The notes: generated by a model from the letters alone, not told the origin. A DNA stretch of 64,000 nt from Cryobacterium sp. Y50 (GCF_002929805.1 NZ_PJJM01000103.1:62001-126000), one strand, 5' to 3'; positions 35,843 through 46,499 are shown, counted from the first letter of the stretch. Translations and numbers: made by a program.

Positions 35843-36819
35843 TCGGAGACCTCCGCATCGGTCGACCGCGTAAGGTCCTGAAAGGTGTGCTCGAGATTAC
35901 CGACAGCCGGTCCGAAATCGCAGATCGGCACCCCGCTCAGCACCAGATTGTGCAGCAGAGCGGCCGCCGAGGCTTCGTTCTCCACCTGCACCAGGGTGCC
36001 GAGCTGGTCGACGCCGCGCACAGTAACGAGCGCGCCGACCACTCCGGGAGTGGCGAGGGCGCGTTCCAGCGCCGCCTCGTCCAAAGAGCGGATGCGCCAG
36101 GATCTGGCACTCGCGCTCGCCGCGGCTACCTGCTCCGGGCTCGCCGTGCGTCCGGCGGCGAGGTACACCGCGGCATCCGCCATCTCGTCGAGTTCGGCGA
36201 GAACGTGACTCGACACCAATATGGCGGTGCCGTCGCCGGCCAGGCGACGCAGCAGCTGGCGCAGTGATGCGCGCGCGGCCGGGTCGAGACCGGACGCGGG
36301 TTCGTCGAGCAGCAGCACGCCGGGGGAGTGCACGAGCGCCCGCGCCAGGCTCAGGCGTTGTTTCTGGCCGCGGGACAGCACCCGCGACGGCCGGTCGGCG
36401 AAATCACCGAGGTCGGTCAGCGCGATCAGCTCGTCAGCGCGCATGGCGGCCTGCTCGCGGGTCATTCGGTACATGCGCCCGGTGGTCTGTAGGGCGGCAC
36501 GGGCGCTCAGGCTCGGCCACGATCCGAGGGCGTCCGGCATCCAGCCAGTGACGGCCCGCACCCGTCCGGGTTCGGCGACCGGGTCGTGCCCGTTAATGCG
36601 GATGCTGCCCGTCGACGGAGTGAGCAGCGTGGCAAGCATCAGCAGCAGGGTCGTCTTGCCCGCGCCGTTCGGCCCGATCAGCGCCGTCACCGACCCCGCC
36701 GGCACGACGAGCGTCGCATTCACCACCGCCAGGACACTGCCAAACGATCGACTGACTCCGGTCACCGCGATGCCGCTCGGCGTCACTCCCACCCCGCCTG
36801 AAACTGTCGCGACCGACAT
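35839..36819 (-). CDS. ABC exporter ATPase
   Basis: This is the nucleotide-binding partner of the ABC-2 permease encoded just downstream. Walker A is GPNGAGKTT, the Q-loop region reads VTGWMPDALGSWPSLSARAAL, the signature is LSRGQKQRLSLARAL, and Walker B/D-loop is LLLDEPASGLDP with the switch His in SSHVLAELDEMAD. A C-terminal domain follows, as in bacitracin/drug-exporter ATPases. The ATG at 36819 is chosen because AGGGG precedes it; a GTG six bases upstream overlaps that site. It is divergent from hisS. Confidence 0.9.
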   Translation of the reverse strand: MSVATVSGGVGVTPSGIAVTGVSRSFGSVLAVVNATLVVPAGSVTALIGPNGAGKTTLLLMLATLLTPSTGSIRINGHDPVAEPGRVRAVTGWMPDALGSWPSLSARAALQTTGRMYRMTREQAAMRADELIALTDLGDFADRPSRVLSRGQKQRLSLARALVHSPGVLLLDEPASGLDPAARASLRQLLRRLAGDGTAILVSSHVLAELDEMADAAVYLAAGRTASPEQVAAASASARSWRIRSLDEAALERALATPGVVGALVTVRGVDQLGTLVQVENEASAAALLHNLVLSGVPICDFGPAVGNLEHTFQDLTRSTDAEVSE

Positions 36820-36899
36820 TGACACCCCTACCTGTTCCCCCGAGTCTAGGTGCAGCCATTTTCAGAGGCGGGCGGTGAATCGCGTCCACGGCATGCTGA

Positions 36900-36905
36900 G
36901 AGAAT
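36900..36905 (+). promoter_or_regulatory. -10-like hexamer of a possible leaderless hisS transcript
   Basis: GAGAAT ends six bases before the hisS ATG. It differs from TAGAAT at the first two positions only. No ribosome-binding site precedes the ATG at a normal distance. Support is weaker than for mfd. Confidence 0.35.
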
Positions 36906-36911
36906 TACTTC

Positions 36912-38192
36912 ATGGCTATTGCAGTGACCCCGCCGCGCGGCATGCGCGATTTTCTCCCCGCCGACAAGGCCCTCCGCGAACGTTCCCTCGGCATCATTCG
37001 CGAGAGTTTTCGTGCGCACGGCTTCGACGAGATCGAAACCCCGGTCATGGAAGACTCGGCCCGCCTGCACTCCGGGCTCGGCGGCGACAACGAGAAACTC
37101 GGCTTCGCGGTGCTCAAGCGCGGGCTCGGCCAAGCGGATGTCGCGGCGGCGGCCGCGCAGGACGACCTCCTGTCCCTGGCCGACCTGGGCCTGCGGTTCG
37201 ACCTGACGGTGCCGCTCGCCCGCTTTTATGCCACCCACCGTGCCGCACTGCCGACCGTGTTCCGGTCGATTCAGATCGCACCGGTCTGGCGCGCCGAACG
37301 GCCGCAGAAGGGGCGCTATCGCCAGTTCATGCAGTGCGACATCGACATCATCGGCGAGGCCGGCACTCTCGCCGAGATCGAACTGATCACCGCCACCGCC
37401 GCAACGCTTGACCTCCTCGGCCTACAGGGCTGCTCGATTCGCATCAACGACCGCCGCATCCTCAGCGCCCTGCTCGCCCACTGGGGCGTCGCCGCCGAGT
37501 TGACCGAGCGCGCGCTGATCGTGATCGACAAGCTCGACAAGATCGGCGTCGACGGGGTCGCCACCGAACTCGGTGCCCTCGGCATCGACGCGCCGGGCCT
37601 CGCCGCGCTGCTCACCGAGCTCGGCACCGGCGGCTGGAGCCTCGGCGGCGCTCTTGAAAGCGGTGCTCTCGACAGCAGCGCACCTGCCTGGCTCGACCCA
37701 ACCGCCTTCGCCGACCTGACCGCCCTGCGCGCCGCCCTGCCCGGCGTCGACCTGTTGTTCGACCCCACCCTGGTGCGCGGCATGGGCTACTACACCGGCA
37801 CCATCTTCGAGATCTCGCACCCCTCCCTCGGCTATTCCCTCGGCGGCGGCGGTCGCTATGACGGCATGATCGGCCGGTTCCTTGGCACCGACGTTCCCGC
37901 CTGCGGATTCTCGATCGGCTTCGAGCGCATCGTCGACCTGCTTGAAGCGGATGCCGCATCCGCTGACCTGGCGGTCGTGCTCGTGCACGACAAAGATGCC
38001 GATCCGGCGCGCCTGGTCGCTCTCAAGCGCGACCTGGTCGCCGATGGTCTGCGCGTACGCCTCGAACGCCGCACCAAGAACCTCAAGGCGCTGCTCGACC
38101 GGGCCGGCGAGGCCGGCTACGGACGGTTCGCGTTCGTGACCGCCAAAACGCAGACGGCTGCAGACCTCGACTTCAAACCGCTCGGCGCCTGA
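36912..38192 (+). CDS. hisS: Histidine-tRNA ligase
   Basis: HisRS charges tRNA-His. The 426-residue class II enzyme shows RGMRDFLPADKALRERSLGI near the N-terminus, motif 2 (FRSIQIAPVWRAERPQKGRY, then RQFMQCDIDIIGE), the histidine A motif LVRGMGYYTGTIFEI, the GGGGRYDGMIGRF loop and a C-terminal anticodon-binding domain. Downstream is a 146-base gap, then eno. Two inverted copies of the local octamer lie at 37947-37963 within it. Confidence 0.96.
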   Translation: MAIAVTPPRGMRDFLPADKALRERSLGIIRESFRAHGFDEIETPVMEDSARLHSGLGGDNEKLGFAVLKRGLGQADVAAAAAQDDLLSLADLGLRFDLTVPLARFYATHRAALPTVFRSIQIAPVWRAERPQKGRYRQFMQCDIDIIGEAGTLAEIELITATAATLDLLGLQGCSIRINDRRILSALLAHWGVAAELTERALIVIDKLDKIGVDGVATELGALGIDAPGLAALLTELGTGGWSLGGALESGALDSSAPAWLDPTAFADLTALRAALPGVDLLFDPTLVRGMGYYTGTIFEISHPSLGYSLGGGGRYDGMIGRFLGTDVPACGFSIGFERIVDLLEADAASADLAVVLVHDKDADPARLVALKRDLVADGLRVRLERRTKNLKALLDRAGEAGYGRFAFVTAKTQTAADLDFKPLGA

Positions 38193-38245
38193 CCCGACCG
38201 CTCTGGCGGGTTCGACGGATCGACTGACGGCTTTGGTTAGACTGA

Positions 38246-39619
<1,374 letters not shown>

Positions 39620-39646
39620 TCAGCGAGAATCACCAGCAGCACCATC

Positions 39647-39685
39647 GGGCCCTCGATCACCGATATTTCGGTTGATCGGGGGCCC
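39647..39685 (+). terminator. Long hairpin after eno
   Basis: GGGCCCTCGATCA (39647-39659) pairs with TGATCGGGGGCCC (39673-39685) with one G-T wobble. The loop holds a further CCGA/TCGG stem. A T-run (ATTTTTTATT) follows about 20 bases later. It is a strong terminator or attenuator between eno and the FtsB-like gene. Confidence 0.8.
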
Positions 39686-39747
39686 ACAGCTTGCGCTTGG
39701 TACCATTTTTTATTGACAGACACTACTAACCGGCGAAAGGAGTTGTG

Positions 39748-40329
39748 ATGGCGCCGAAGCGACCTCAGCCGACGTCACCGCAGCCCAAGCCGGTCTTGCC
39801 CCAGCCTGCCAGGCGCCCGCAGGCCCAGCGGCAACCAGCCCAGCGGCAACCCGTGGACTCGACGACGGAAACGCCCGCTGGCGGCTGGCTGCGCGGCATC
39901 CGCTTTTCGGGATTCTCGCTCGTGATGATGGTGATTCTTGTGCTCGCGGTGGTGATTCTCGCGCCGAGCCTGCGCACCTACGCCGAGCAGCGGCAGCAGA
40001 TCAGCCGGTTGAGCGCCGCCGTCGACGACCAGCAAGACGAGGTCGACCGGCTGACTGGCCAGCGTGAACGCTGGAATGATCGCACCTACGTCACAACCCA
40101 GGCCCGCGAGCGGTTGTTCTACGTGCTGCCCGGCGATATCAGCTTTCTCGTCATCAACGACCTGCCGGTCGTGGCCCCGCTCGAAGCGGAAGTCTCCCCG
40201 GTCAGCAGTAATATCCAAAATACCAAGATTGATTGGTTGGGTTCCTTGTTCGCCTCCACCATGACCGCCGGCCTCGCCCCGCAAGAGGCAGCCCCCGAAT
40301 CCGACACGCCCGCACCGGTGGTGCCATGA
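39748..40329 (+). CDS. ftsB: Septum formation initiator, FtsB/DivIC family
   Basis: This is a bitopic division protein of the FtsQ-FtsL-FtsB complex. A 45-residue Pro/Gln-rich cytoplasmic part precedes one membrane helix (about residues 50-72, SLVMMVILVLAVVILAPSL). An extracytoplasmic coiled coil follows (RQQISRLSAAVDDQQDEVDR), then the conserved WNDRTYVTTQARERLFYVLPGD. AAAGGAG five bases before the ATG at 39748 decides the start over a GTG just upstream. The eno-ftsB-DUF501 order is typical of Actinobacteria. Its stop overlaps the next start. Confidence 0.92.
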   Translation: MAPKRPQPTSPQPKPVLPQPARRPQAQRQPAQRQPVDSTTETPAGGWLRGIRFSGFSLVMMVILVLAVVILAPSLRTYAEQRQQISRLSAAVDDQQDEVDRLTGQRERWNDRTYVTTQARERLFYVLPGDISFLVINDLPVVAPLEAEVSPVSSNIQNTKIDWLGSLFASTMTAGLAPQEAAPESDTPAPVVP

Positions 40330-40871
40330 CCCGGCCACCATTCGACCCGTTCACCGCGGCCGATATTGACCTCGTCTCGGCCCAGCTCGGGCGACCGGCC
40401 CGCAACGTCGTGGGCATCGCAGCTCGCTGCGTCTGCGGCGCTCCGACAGTCGTGGCCACCGCACCGCGGCTCGCCGACGGTACCCCGTTTCCTACCCTGT
40501 ACTACCTCTGCCACCCCGCGGCGACCGCAGCGATCTCCTCCCTCGAAGCCACCCAGGTCATGAACGAATACAACGATCTGCTCGCCGGTGATGAGGACAT
40601 GCGTGCCGCCTACCAGGCTGCGCACGACAGCTTTCTGTTTGACCGCGACCAGCTCGGCAGCGTGCCGGAAATCGCTGGAATCTCCTCCGGTGGCATGCCG
40701 AACCGGGTGAAATGCCTGCACGCCCTCGCCGCCCACGCGCTGGCCGCTGGGCCCGGCGTCAACCCCATTGGCGACCTCGCGGTGGAGCGTGCGACCTGGT
40801 CGCCCACGGTCTGCGAGTGTCTGGACTACTCTGCGGCGGCGATCGATGAGTCCGGGGCGGCTCTGGCGTGA
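40326..40871 (+). CDS. DUF501 family protein
   Basis: The 181-residue protein matches the DUF501 family: PARNVVGIAARCVCGAPTVV, then FPTLYYLCHPAATAAISSLE, and GGMPNRVKCLHALAAHALA near the C-terminus, with conserved Cys and His that could bind metal. The function of the family is not established. It is conserved between ftsB and a subtilase or ppx/gppA in Actinobacteria. The start overlaps ftsB (ATGA) and the stop overlaps the next GTG. Confidence 0.92.
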   Translation: MTRPPFDPFTAADIDLVSAQLGRPARNVVGIAARCVCGAPTVVATAPRLADGTPFPTLYYLCHPAATAAISSLEATQVMNEYNDLLAGDEDMRAAYQAAHDSFLFDRDQLGSVPEIAGISSGGMPNRVKCLHALAAHALAAGPGVNPIGDLAVERATWSPTVCECLDYSAAAIDESGAALA

Positions 40872-42199
40872 CCGCGACTGCGCACCGGGTTAGTGCTCGA
40901 CGGGTCAGCGCGGGCGTCGGGCTCGCGCTGGCCACGGCACTGTTCGGCGGCACCGTGATCGGTTCCGTGGTGCTCGATACGCCCGCCGCGCACGGCGACC
41001 AGATTCGCGACCTGCAGTATTGGCTCGCCGACTATGGCTTCACCGAAGCCTGGAACACCACACGCGGTGCCGGTGTCACGATCGCCGTCATCGACTCCGG
41101 AGTCAACGGCAGCGTGGCCGAACTGACTGGCGCTGTCATCGGGGGAACGGATGTCTCCGGGCTCGGCTCTACCGATGGACAAACGCCGGTCGCCGGTGAC
41201 GACGACGATGGCGAACATGGCACCCTGGTAGCTTCGCTTTTGGCCGGGCGCGGCACCGGCGATGGCACCGGACTGATCGGTGTGGCGCCGGAGGCATCCA
41301 TTTTGGCGGTGTCGGTCGGGTTTGGTAGCAGTCGTTCCGCCGTGAGCAATGACGACCAGATCGCGCAGGGCATCCGTTGGGCCGTCGACAACGGGGCCGA
41401 CGTCATCAACATGTCCCTCACCCGCAACACCCTGTATTGGCCGGAGACCTGGGACGCAGCGTTCCTCTATGCCTTCGAGAACGATGTCGTCGTCGTGGCC
41501 GCCGCCGGCAACCGGGGGAGCGGAACCACGGAGGTCGGGGCTCCCGCGACGATTCCCGGTGTACTGACGGTCGCCGGCGTTGATCGCAATAAAACGGCGA
41601 GTTTTGATGCCTCGTCCCAGGGCATTACTATCGCTGTCGCCGCACCGAGCGAGAAGCTCGTCGGGGTGACGCCCGACTCGACCTATGTGCAGTGGGACGG
41701 CACGAGTGCCGCGACGCCGATCGTGTCCGGGCTCGTTGCCCTGGTGCGGGCGGCGTATCCGAACCTCGACGCCGCGGGCGTGATGAACCGGGTCATCGCG
41801 ACTGCGAACGCCAACGGGCGAGCGGTGCCGAGCCCCATCTATGGCAATGGTCTGATCGATGCCGCTGCCGCGGTCACGCAGTATGTTGCGCCGGCGACCG
41901 GGGCGACCCCTAGCGAGTTGCTCACGCAGTGGATCACTCTGCACCGGCGGGCGCAAATTGACGTAGTACCGAGCGAGGTTCCCGTCGCCGAAGCCCCGGC
42001 TGCTGTTACCGAGGACCCCGCAGTGCCCACCCCCAACCTGCTCACCGCCTGGCTTCCGAACCAGCTGACACTGACCTATATCAGTCTGCCGCTCGCTGTC
42101 CTCGTAGGGTTTGGTATCCTAGTAACGCTGGTGGGCATTGGGGCCACTCGGTACATCAAGCGAATTCGGCGCAATCCCAAAGATTTCGCACCATCATAA
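40868..42199 (+). CDS. Membrane-anchored S8 subtilisin-like protease
   Basis: This is an exported serine protease. A signal or anchor segment (about residues 14-35) precedes the catalytic domain with Asp76 in VIDSG, His117 in GEHGTLVASLLAG, an oxyanion region VVAAAGNRG and Ser280 in DGTSAATPIVSG, so the triad is intact. A Pro/Val/Ala spacer leads to a C-terminal helix (LPLAVLVGFGILVTLVGIG) and a basic tail, the mycosin-like layout. No type VII secretion genes are in this window, so a mycosin role is not implied. The GTG start overlaps the DUF501 stop (GTGA). Confidence 0.93.
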   Translation: MTATAHRVSARRVSAGVGLALATALFGGTVIGSVVLDTPAAHGDQIRDLQYWLADYGFTEAWNTTRGAGVTIAVIDSGVNGSVAELTGAVIGGTDVSGLGSTDGQTPVAGDDDDGEHGTLVASLLAGRGTGDGTGLIGVAPEASILAVSVGFGSSRSAVSNDDQIAQGIRWAVDNGADVINMSLTRNTLYWPETWDAAFLYAFENDVVVVAAAGNRGSGTTEVGAPATIPGVLTVAGVDRNKTASFDASSQGITIAVAAPSEKLVGVTPDSTYVQWDGTSAATPIVSGLVALVRAAYPNLDAAGVMNRVIATANANGRAVPSPIYGNGLIDAAAAVTQYVAPATGATPSELLTQWITLHRRAQIDVVPSEVPVAEAPAAVTEDPAVPTPNLLTAWLPNQLTLTYISLPLAVLVGFGILVTLVGIGATRYIKRIRRNPKDFAPS

Positions 42200-42221
42200 T
42201 CCTGTAGGAGGCCTTCTCATC

Positions 42222-43703
42222 GTGCCCAAAATTCTCATTGTTGGTGGCGGCTACGCCGGTTTTTACACGGCGTGGAAGCTCGAGAAGTGGCTGCGATCCG
42301 GTGAAGCCGACGTCACCATGGTTGACCCGCTGCCGTACATGACGTACCAGCCCTTCCTGCCGGAGGTCGCCGCCGGTTCTATCGAACCGCGTCACGCGGT
42401 CGTGTCGCACCGTCGCCACCTCAAGAAGACCAACGTCATCTCCGCCAAGGTCACGCACGTGAACCACGCTGAGAAGACCGCCACGATCACCCCGCCGACC
42501 GGCGAGCCGTACGAGTTCAAGTACGACATCGTCGTAGTCACCGCCGGGGCGGTGTCGCGCACGTTCCCGATTCCGGGTGTCGCCGACCAGGCCATCGGCC
42601 TCAAGACCATCGAAGAAGCCGTCGCCATTCGCGACCGCGTGCTGACCAACTTCGACAAGGCGGCCGCCCTTCCAGCCGGCCCAGAGCGTGAGCGTCTGCT
42701 CACCTTCGTCGTGGTCGGTGGCGGTTTCGCCGGCATCGAGGTGTTCGCCGAGTTGCGCTCGTTCGCGACCTCGCTGCTCACTCTGTACCCCGAGATCAGC
42801 TTCGAGGACACCAACTTTCACCTCATCGAAGCCATGGGCCGCATCATGCCCGAGGTCTCGCTCAAGACGAGCCTCTGGGTCATCGACAACCTCGCCGGTC
42901 GCGGTGCCCAGATTTACCTCGACACCCAGCTGACCAGTGCGGTCGACGGAAAGATCGAGCTCTCCACCGGAGCGATCTTCGAAACAGACCTCATCGTCTG
43001 GACCGCCGGCGTCATGGCGAACCCGACGATCGTGCGCCACACCGACCTTCCCATCGAAGAGCGCGGTCGTCTGCAGGTTCGTGCCGACCTGCGCGTCGGA
43101 ACCGAGGACGACATCATCGCTGATGCCTGGGGCGCCGGCGATGTAAGTTGCGTTCCCGACCTGAGCGGTGGCGGCGTCGGCGGTAACTGCGTGCCGAACG
43201 CCCAGCACGCTGTGCGTCAGGGCAAGCTCCTCGCCAAGAACATCGCCGCCGTGCTGCGCGACGAGGCTCCGGTACAGTACTTCCACAAGAACTTGGGCGC
43301 TGTCGCCGGTCTCGGTATTGGTATCGGTGTGTTCCAGAACAGCAAGTTCGCGATGACGGGCCTGCCGGCGTGGTTCGCGCACCGTGGCTACCACGGGCTC
43401 GCCATGCCGAGCTGGGAGCGCAAGCTGCGCGTTGTCTGGGGTTGGGTGAACAACTTCTTCCTCGGTCGCGACAACGTTTCGCTCAGCGCCACACAGCACC
43501 CGCGTGGCGCGTTCGTCGAGTTCGCTTCGCGTCCGAAGCCGCCGGCGCCTGCTGCGGCCCCGGCAGCCAAGACTCCGGCAGCCCCTCGCGCGCCGCGTGC
43601 GCCGCGCAAGCCCACGGTGAAGGCTGCTGCAGCGGCTGCGGCTACCTCGGCGCCCGCCGCCGAGAAGGCGGCCGCGGAGGCATCGGCTTCGGCTTCGAAG
43701 TAA
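42222..43703 (+). CDS. ndh: Type II NADH:quinone oxidoreductase (NDH-2)
   Basis: NDH-2 passes electrons from NADH to the quinone pool at the membrane without pumping protons. The N-terminal FAD-binding motif is ILIVGGGYAGF. A second Rossmann motif (VVVGGGFAGIEVFAEL) binds NADH, and GAGDVSCVPDLSGGG contacts FAD. YMTYQPFLPEVAAG is typical of actinobacterial NDH-2. The GTG at 42222 follows AGGAGG at a slightly long spacing of ten bases. A low-complexity Ala/Pro/Lys tail of about 55 residues follows the catalytic part, basic and possibly disordered. Confidence 0.94.
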   Translation: MPKILIVGGGYAGFYTAWKLEKWLRSGEADVTMVDPLPYMTYQPFLPEVAAGSIEPRHAVVSHRRHLKKTNVISAKVTHVNHAEKTATITPPTGEPYEFKYDIVVVTAGAVSRTFPIPGVADQAIGLKTIEEAVAIRDRVLTNFDKAAALPAGPERERLLTFVVVGGGFAGIEVFAELRSFATSLLTLYPEISFEDTNFHLIEAMGRIMPEVSLKTSLWVIDNLAGRGAQIYLDTQLTSAVDGKIELSTGAIFETDLIVWTAGVMANPTIVRHTDLPIEERGRLQVRADLRVGTEDDIIADAWGAGDVSCVPDLSGGGVGGNCVPNAQHAVRQGKLLAKNIAAVLRDEAPVQYFHKNLGAVAGLGIGIGVFQNSKFAMTGLPAWFAHRGYHGLAMPSWERKLRVVWGWVNNFFLGRDNVSLSATQHPRGAFVEFASRPKPPAPAAAPAAKTPAAPRAPRAPRKPTVKAAAAAAATSAPAAEKAAAEASASASK

Positions 43704-43716
43704 TTGTTTCGGTAGA

Positions 43717-43747
43717 TGCTGTCGGGCGATCACCTCGCTCGGCAGCA
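43717..43747 (+). terminator. Hairpin terminator after ndh
   Basis: TGCTGTCGGGCGA (43717-43729) pairs with TCGCTCGGCAGCA (43735-43747), 13 pairs including two wobbles, with a five-base loop. It separates ndh from the tRNA 30 bases downstream. Confidence 0.7.
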
Positions 43748-43777
43748 CCTATGCTTTAAGCGCCCGTCAGCGGGCAC

Positions 43778-43854
43778 GCCCCCATAGCCCAATTGGCAGA
43801 GGCAGACGACTTAAAATCGTCACAGTCTGGGTTCAAGTCCCAGTGGGGGCACCA
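43778..43854 (+). tRNA. tRNA with anticodon TAA (Leu) but short variable arm
   Basis: GCCCCCA (43778) pairs with TGGGGGC (43844). The anticodon stem GACGA/TCGTC encloses CTTAAAA, giving anticodon TAA, which reads UUA. The T-arm is CTGGG-TTCAAGT-CCCAG, the discriminator is A, and CCA is encoded. The variable region is only about five bases, whereas bacterial tRNA-Leu normally has a long class II arm, and the body resembles tRNA-Lys. The integrase remnant next door points its 3' end at this tRNA, so its 3' part was probably the attachment site. Confidence 0.85.
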
Positions 43855-43863
43855 CGAATTTTT

Positions 43864-44911
43864 CTATGCTGATCTGGCTTTTAAATTCGTAACAGGTTCC
43901 TCAGGTGCACCGTTTGCCCAAATTTTGCCCACACTTGAAATTATGCGGGCCTGTTCGAGGGCCACTGCAACGCTGTCCAGGTCGTCGTCGAAGAGATCTG
44001 TGTATACGTGCATGGTCATCGCCGCCGAGGCGCAGGCGAGCAGCCGCTGCAGCACTTTGACGTTCGCCCCGGCAGACACGACCAGGCTGGCCGCGGTGTG
44101 CCTGAGGTCGTGGGGAACGACACGCGGAAAGGTCGGATCGACCTCCCGGGCACACTTGAGGGCGTAAACCAGCCCGCCGTCCTGAGTCGACGGCGTGCAC
44201 TGATGCGACAGCCCGTTGCCGAACAGGATCTGGTCAGGTGTCCTATCGGCGCAGAGCAACGCCAATCGTTCCTACAGGAACGGGGGAAACGGAACCAGGC
44301 GTGCCTCGTGCGACTTCGGCGTGCCGATGAGAATCTTGCCGCCAAACCGCACGGCGTTTTCGCGAACTGCCAGACGCCTCTGAACGAGATCCACGTCTCG
44401 CACCCGCAATCCGGTCACCTCACCCCAGCAGGCCGGTGTAGGCGAGGGTCAGCACTACCGTTCCATGCGCCGCCGCCGCCGCGGTTGCGAGCAGGTCAAC
44501 CTACTCGTGCCAGAGATCCGTGTGCGGTTTGTTCCTTTTGCAAAGGAGAGTCACGCCGCACGAGCTGTTGACCAGTATGCGGCGCTCCATGACCCCCACG
44601 TCGAGGATTGCCGCGAGCACTCCGTAGGCACGGATGACGTGGGTGGCGCTACGTACACCGGGCGTGGGATGCAAAGTTATTGCTGTGCCGGCACTGAGCT
44701 GTGACACCCAGGTCTGCACCTCGCTGTGCTGGATGCGGCCGATCTCGGTGGCTCTCCAGCGACTCTTGGACACCTCGGTGCAGGCGAGGAACAGCTGAGC
44801 GGAGCGCTTGGTCTTGAAGCCACGTTTGTCGGTCTGGCTGTGGCCGGGTCTGCGGTAACGCACGCGGTGTCTCTTGCCCGCTGCAGTCTCATCCGCTGAA
44901 CGCGTTCCCAT
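43864..44911 (-). pseudogene. Tyrosine-type integrase, broken by a frameshift and a stop
   Basis: Reading right to left, an N-terminal arm-binding/core-binding part (RYRRPGHSQTDKRGFKTKRS, QLFLACTEVSKSR, VIRAYGVLAAILDVGV) starts at an ATG at 44911. The catalytic domain continues as EVTGLRVRDVDLVQRRLAV and TPKSHEARLVPFP but has moved frame near 44424. It then meets an in-frame TAG at 44272-44274. The C-terminal part has the HDLRHTAASL motif with the catalytic Arg, then AMTMHVYTDLF with the nucleophile Tyr. The gene ends ten bases from the tRNA. This is the phage/ICE integrase pattern, now inactive. Confidence 0.85.
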
Positions 44912-45759
44912 GACCTTACCTCGTAGGGCTCGCCGTCATTGGTGGCGACGAGCCGGAATTGCTGCTGACTGACATCACCATGCACCCTGCCACCGACAGT
45001 CAGGGCTGACCCGCGCGCCGAACGCCTACGGCTGGCCTCATACCCCTGCCCCGGCGCCCGGGGCGCCGGGATCGGCCCCACCCTCGACGCCGGCGACCAC
45101 GCCATCTAGCTCGAGTCGGCACAGGCCGCCCATTTTGAGGTTGCCGCAGCCTGGGATATTTCTGCGCGAACCCGCGCCTGAACGCCGGAGGCGACCTTCC
45201 TCAGCGCAGCGGGCGCCGAGTCCCTGGGGCGTGTCGCCCCCTTCTTATGGCGAATACACGATCGGCTCGGGAGGCGTCGAGGAACAGAAGCGGAGGGCGA
45301 TATTTCTTGCCTCGGTTAGTCCCCTTGACCAGGCATTTTCTCGGACTAGTCTCACGGATCTGCCGCCTCCAGACGTCGCCCGGAGCCGCGAAAGACGGCG
45401 CACATCCATCGGTGTTCCGGTGGTCGTCCGGCTTGCGGGCACGTTCAGGTCGGGTCAGGGCATCATGGACGGTGCCATGGTCGTGCGATGTCCGTGTCCG
45501 CGCGGTGACCAGCGCTCGTGGCCCCTGTTCGGTGCATTGGCACGTGTCCGAACCAGGGCCAACTTCCCAAACGCGTGCGGCAACGGCGCGGCCGTGACGA
45601 ACACCAGCGGACGGCGCGCGCGGGCTTTCCGGTGGGCGTATCCCCGGCCCGCCGTTCCGCTGGCAGGGGCGGGAATGCCCCGACGGGCGACTTTGCCGGT
45701 ACCCTGAGCCCGTAGGTAGGCTACAAGTAAGGCCGCTGGTAGCCGATCGGGGGGTCAAA
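44912..45759. other. 848-base gap without a convincing gene
   Basis: Open frames here on both strands are Arg/Pro-rich and match nothing I recognise, so they look like composition artefacts. A perfect 9-bp hairpin with a three-base loop lies at 45050-45070 (CCCGGCGCC/GGCGCCGGG). The DNA is probably decayed element sequence behind the integrase. Confidence 0.5.
45693..45722 (+). promoter_or_regulatory. Putative promoter of the small membrane protein gene
   Basis: TTGCCG (45693-45698) and TAGGCT (45717-45722) are 18 bases apart and match the actinobacterial housekeeping pattern. The ATG follows 38 bases later behind a G-rich ribosome site (GGGGGG). Confidence 0.4.
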
Positions 45760-46269
45760 ATGTCGTTGTCGCTTCAGCCCGAAGGTGCGCAGGCCGCAGA
45801 CGCATTGCCGCTGCGGCCGATCGTTGCGCGCATCCGGCGCCTCGTTGTGCTTGCCATGCTCGCTGCTCTGGGGTACACCGCGTTTACTGTGGCCAGTAAA
45901 GGCTACTGCCCAGGTGGCGTGAACGCTGATGGCACATTTATCGATGCAGCCGGAAACGTCACCGAGCTGGCGCCGAGCTGCATCGACCTGACGCTCCAAC
46001 CGAGTGTCTTTATCTATATCGGCATCTTCGCGATCGTGATCGGAGCGCTGACCTTCGTACTCCGCCGGGCAAGTGATGTTCCCGCCGCGCTGCGCTACCT
46101 CGATCGAGGCGCTGTCACGGTCGTGATCCTCGCTGTCGCATCGGTCGCGATTAGCCAGATTTGGTTTGCGATGATCCCCATTACCGATTGGAATGGCAGC
46201 GGCACATTCTTCTACCCGTTCCCATTTGGTTCAGTCGATCTCACCATCACTCCGATGCAGACTCAATGA
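45760..46269 (+). CDS. Small multi-pass membrane protein, unknown function
   Basis: The 169-residue protein has three clear hydrophobic helices (about residues 27-45, 86-104 and 118-138). Between the first two is an exported loop with two Cys (GYCPGGVNADGTFIDAAGN and LAPSCIDL). I recognise no named family. The frame, the ribosome site and the topology support a real gene. It is the first intact gene past the integrase, so it may belong either to the island or to the original chromosome. Confidence 0.75.
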   Translation: MSLSLQPEGAQAADALPLRPIVARIRRLVVLAMLAALGYTAFTVASKGYCPGGVNADGTFIDAAGNVTELAPSCIDLTLQPSVFIYIGIFAIVIGALTFVLRRASDVPAALRYLDRGAVTVVILAVASVAISQIWFAMIPITDWNGSGTFFYPFPFGSVDLTITPMQTQ

Positions 46270-46363
46270 CCTTGAGAACGCGATGAGGCCAAGGGCATCG
46301 CTTACTGAAGTTGAAGGGCACCCTGTCGCGTAGCACCCACCTGCGCGCAACCCCAACCTCCGG

Positions 46364-46397
46364 GAAGCAAGCTGATTGACGTTCGTCGGCTTGCTTC
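46364..46397. repeat. Inverted repeat in gap
   Basis: GAAGCAAGC (46364-46372) pairs perfectly with GCTTGCTTC (46389-46397) across 16 bases that contain a small GACG/CGTC stem. It may be a terminator for the membrane protein gene. Nothing else is seen in the 230-base gap. Confidence 0.5.
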
Positions 46398-46499
46398 AGG
46401 CCCAGTCAGCGGTAGGGCGTGGTTTCGTTCACGCTAATCGTCCGGTAGTCGTTCCTCTTGCTGACCAGGGTGCGAAAGCGGTCGCACTAGGCTTCGGGA

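Noticed and set aside
40868-42199. Mycosin of a type VII secretion system
   Set aside because: The layout is similar, but no EccB/C/D/E or WxG100 genes are present, and the eno-ftsB-DUF501 context is housekeeping.
42156-43748. 530-residue open frame antisense to ndh
   Set aside because: It mirrors the codon bias of the confident NDH-2 gene on the other strand, is rich in Arg/Gly/Val/Glu, and has no recognisable motif or ribosome site.
44912-45758. Several Arg/Pro-rich open frames on both strands past the integrase
   Set aside because: No motif, ribosome site or sensible composition; several overlap one another on opposite strands.
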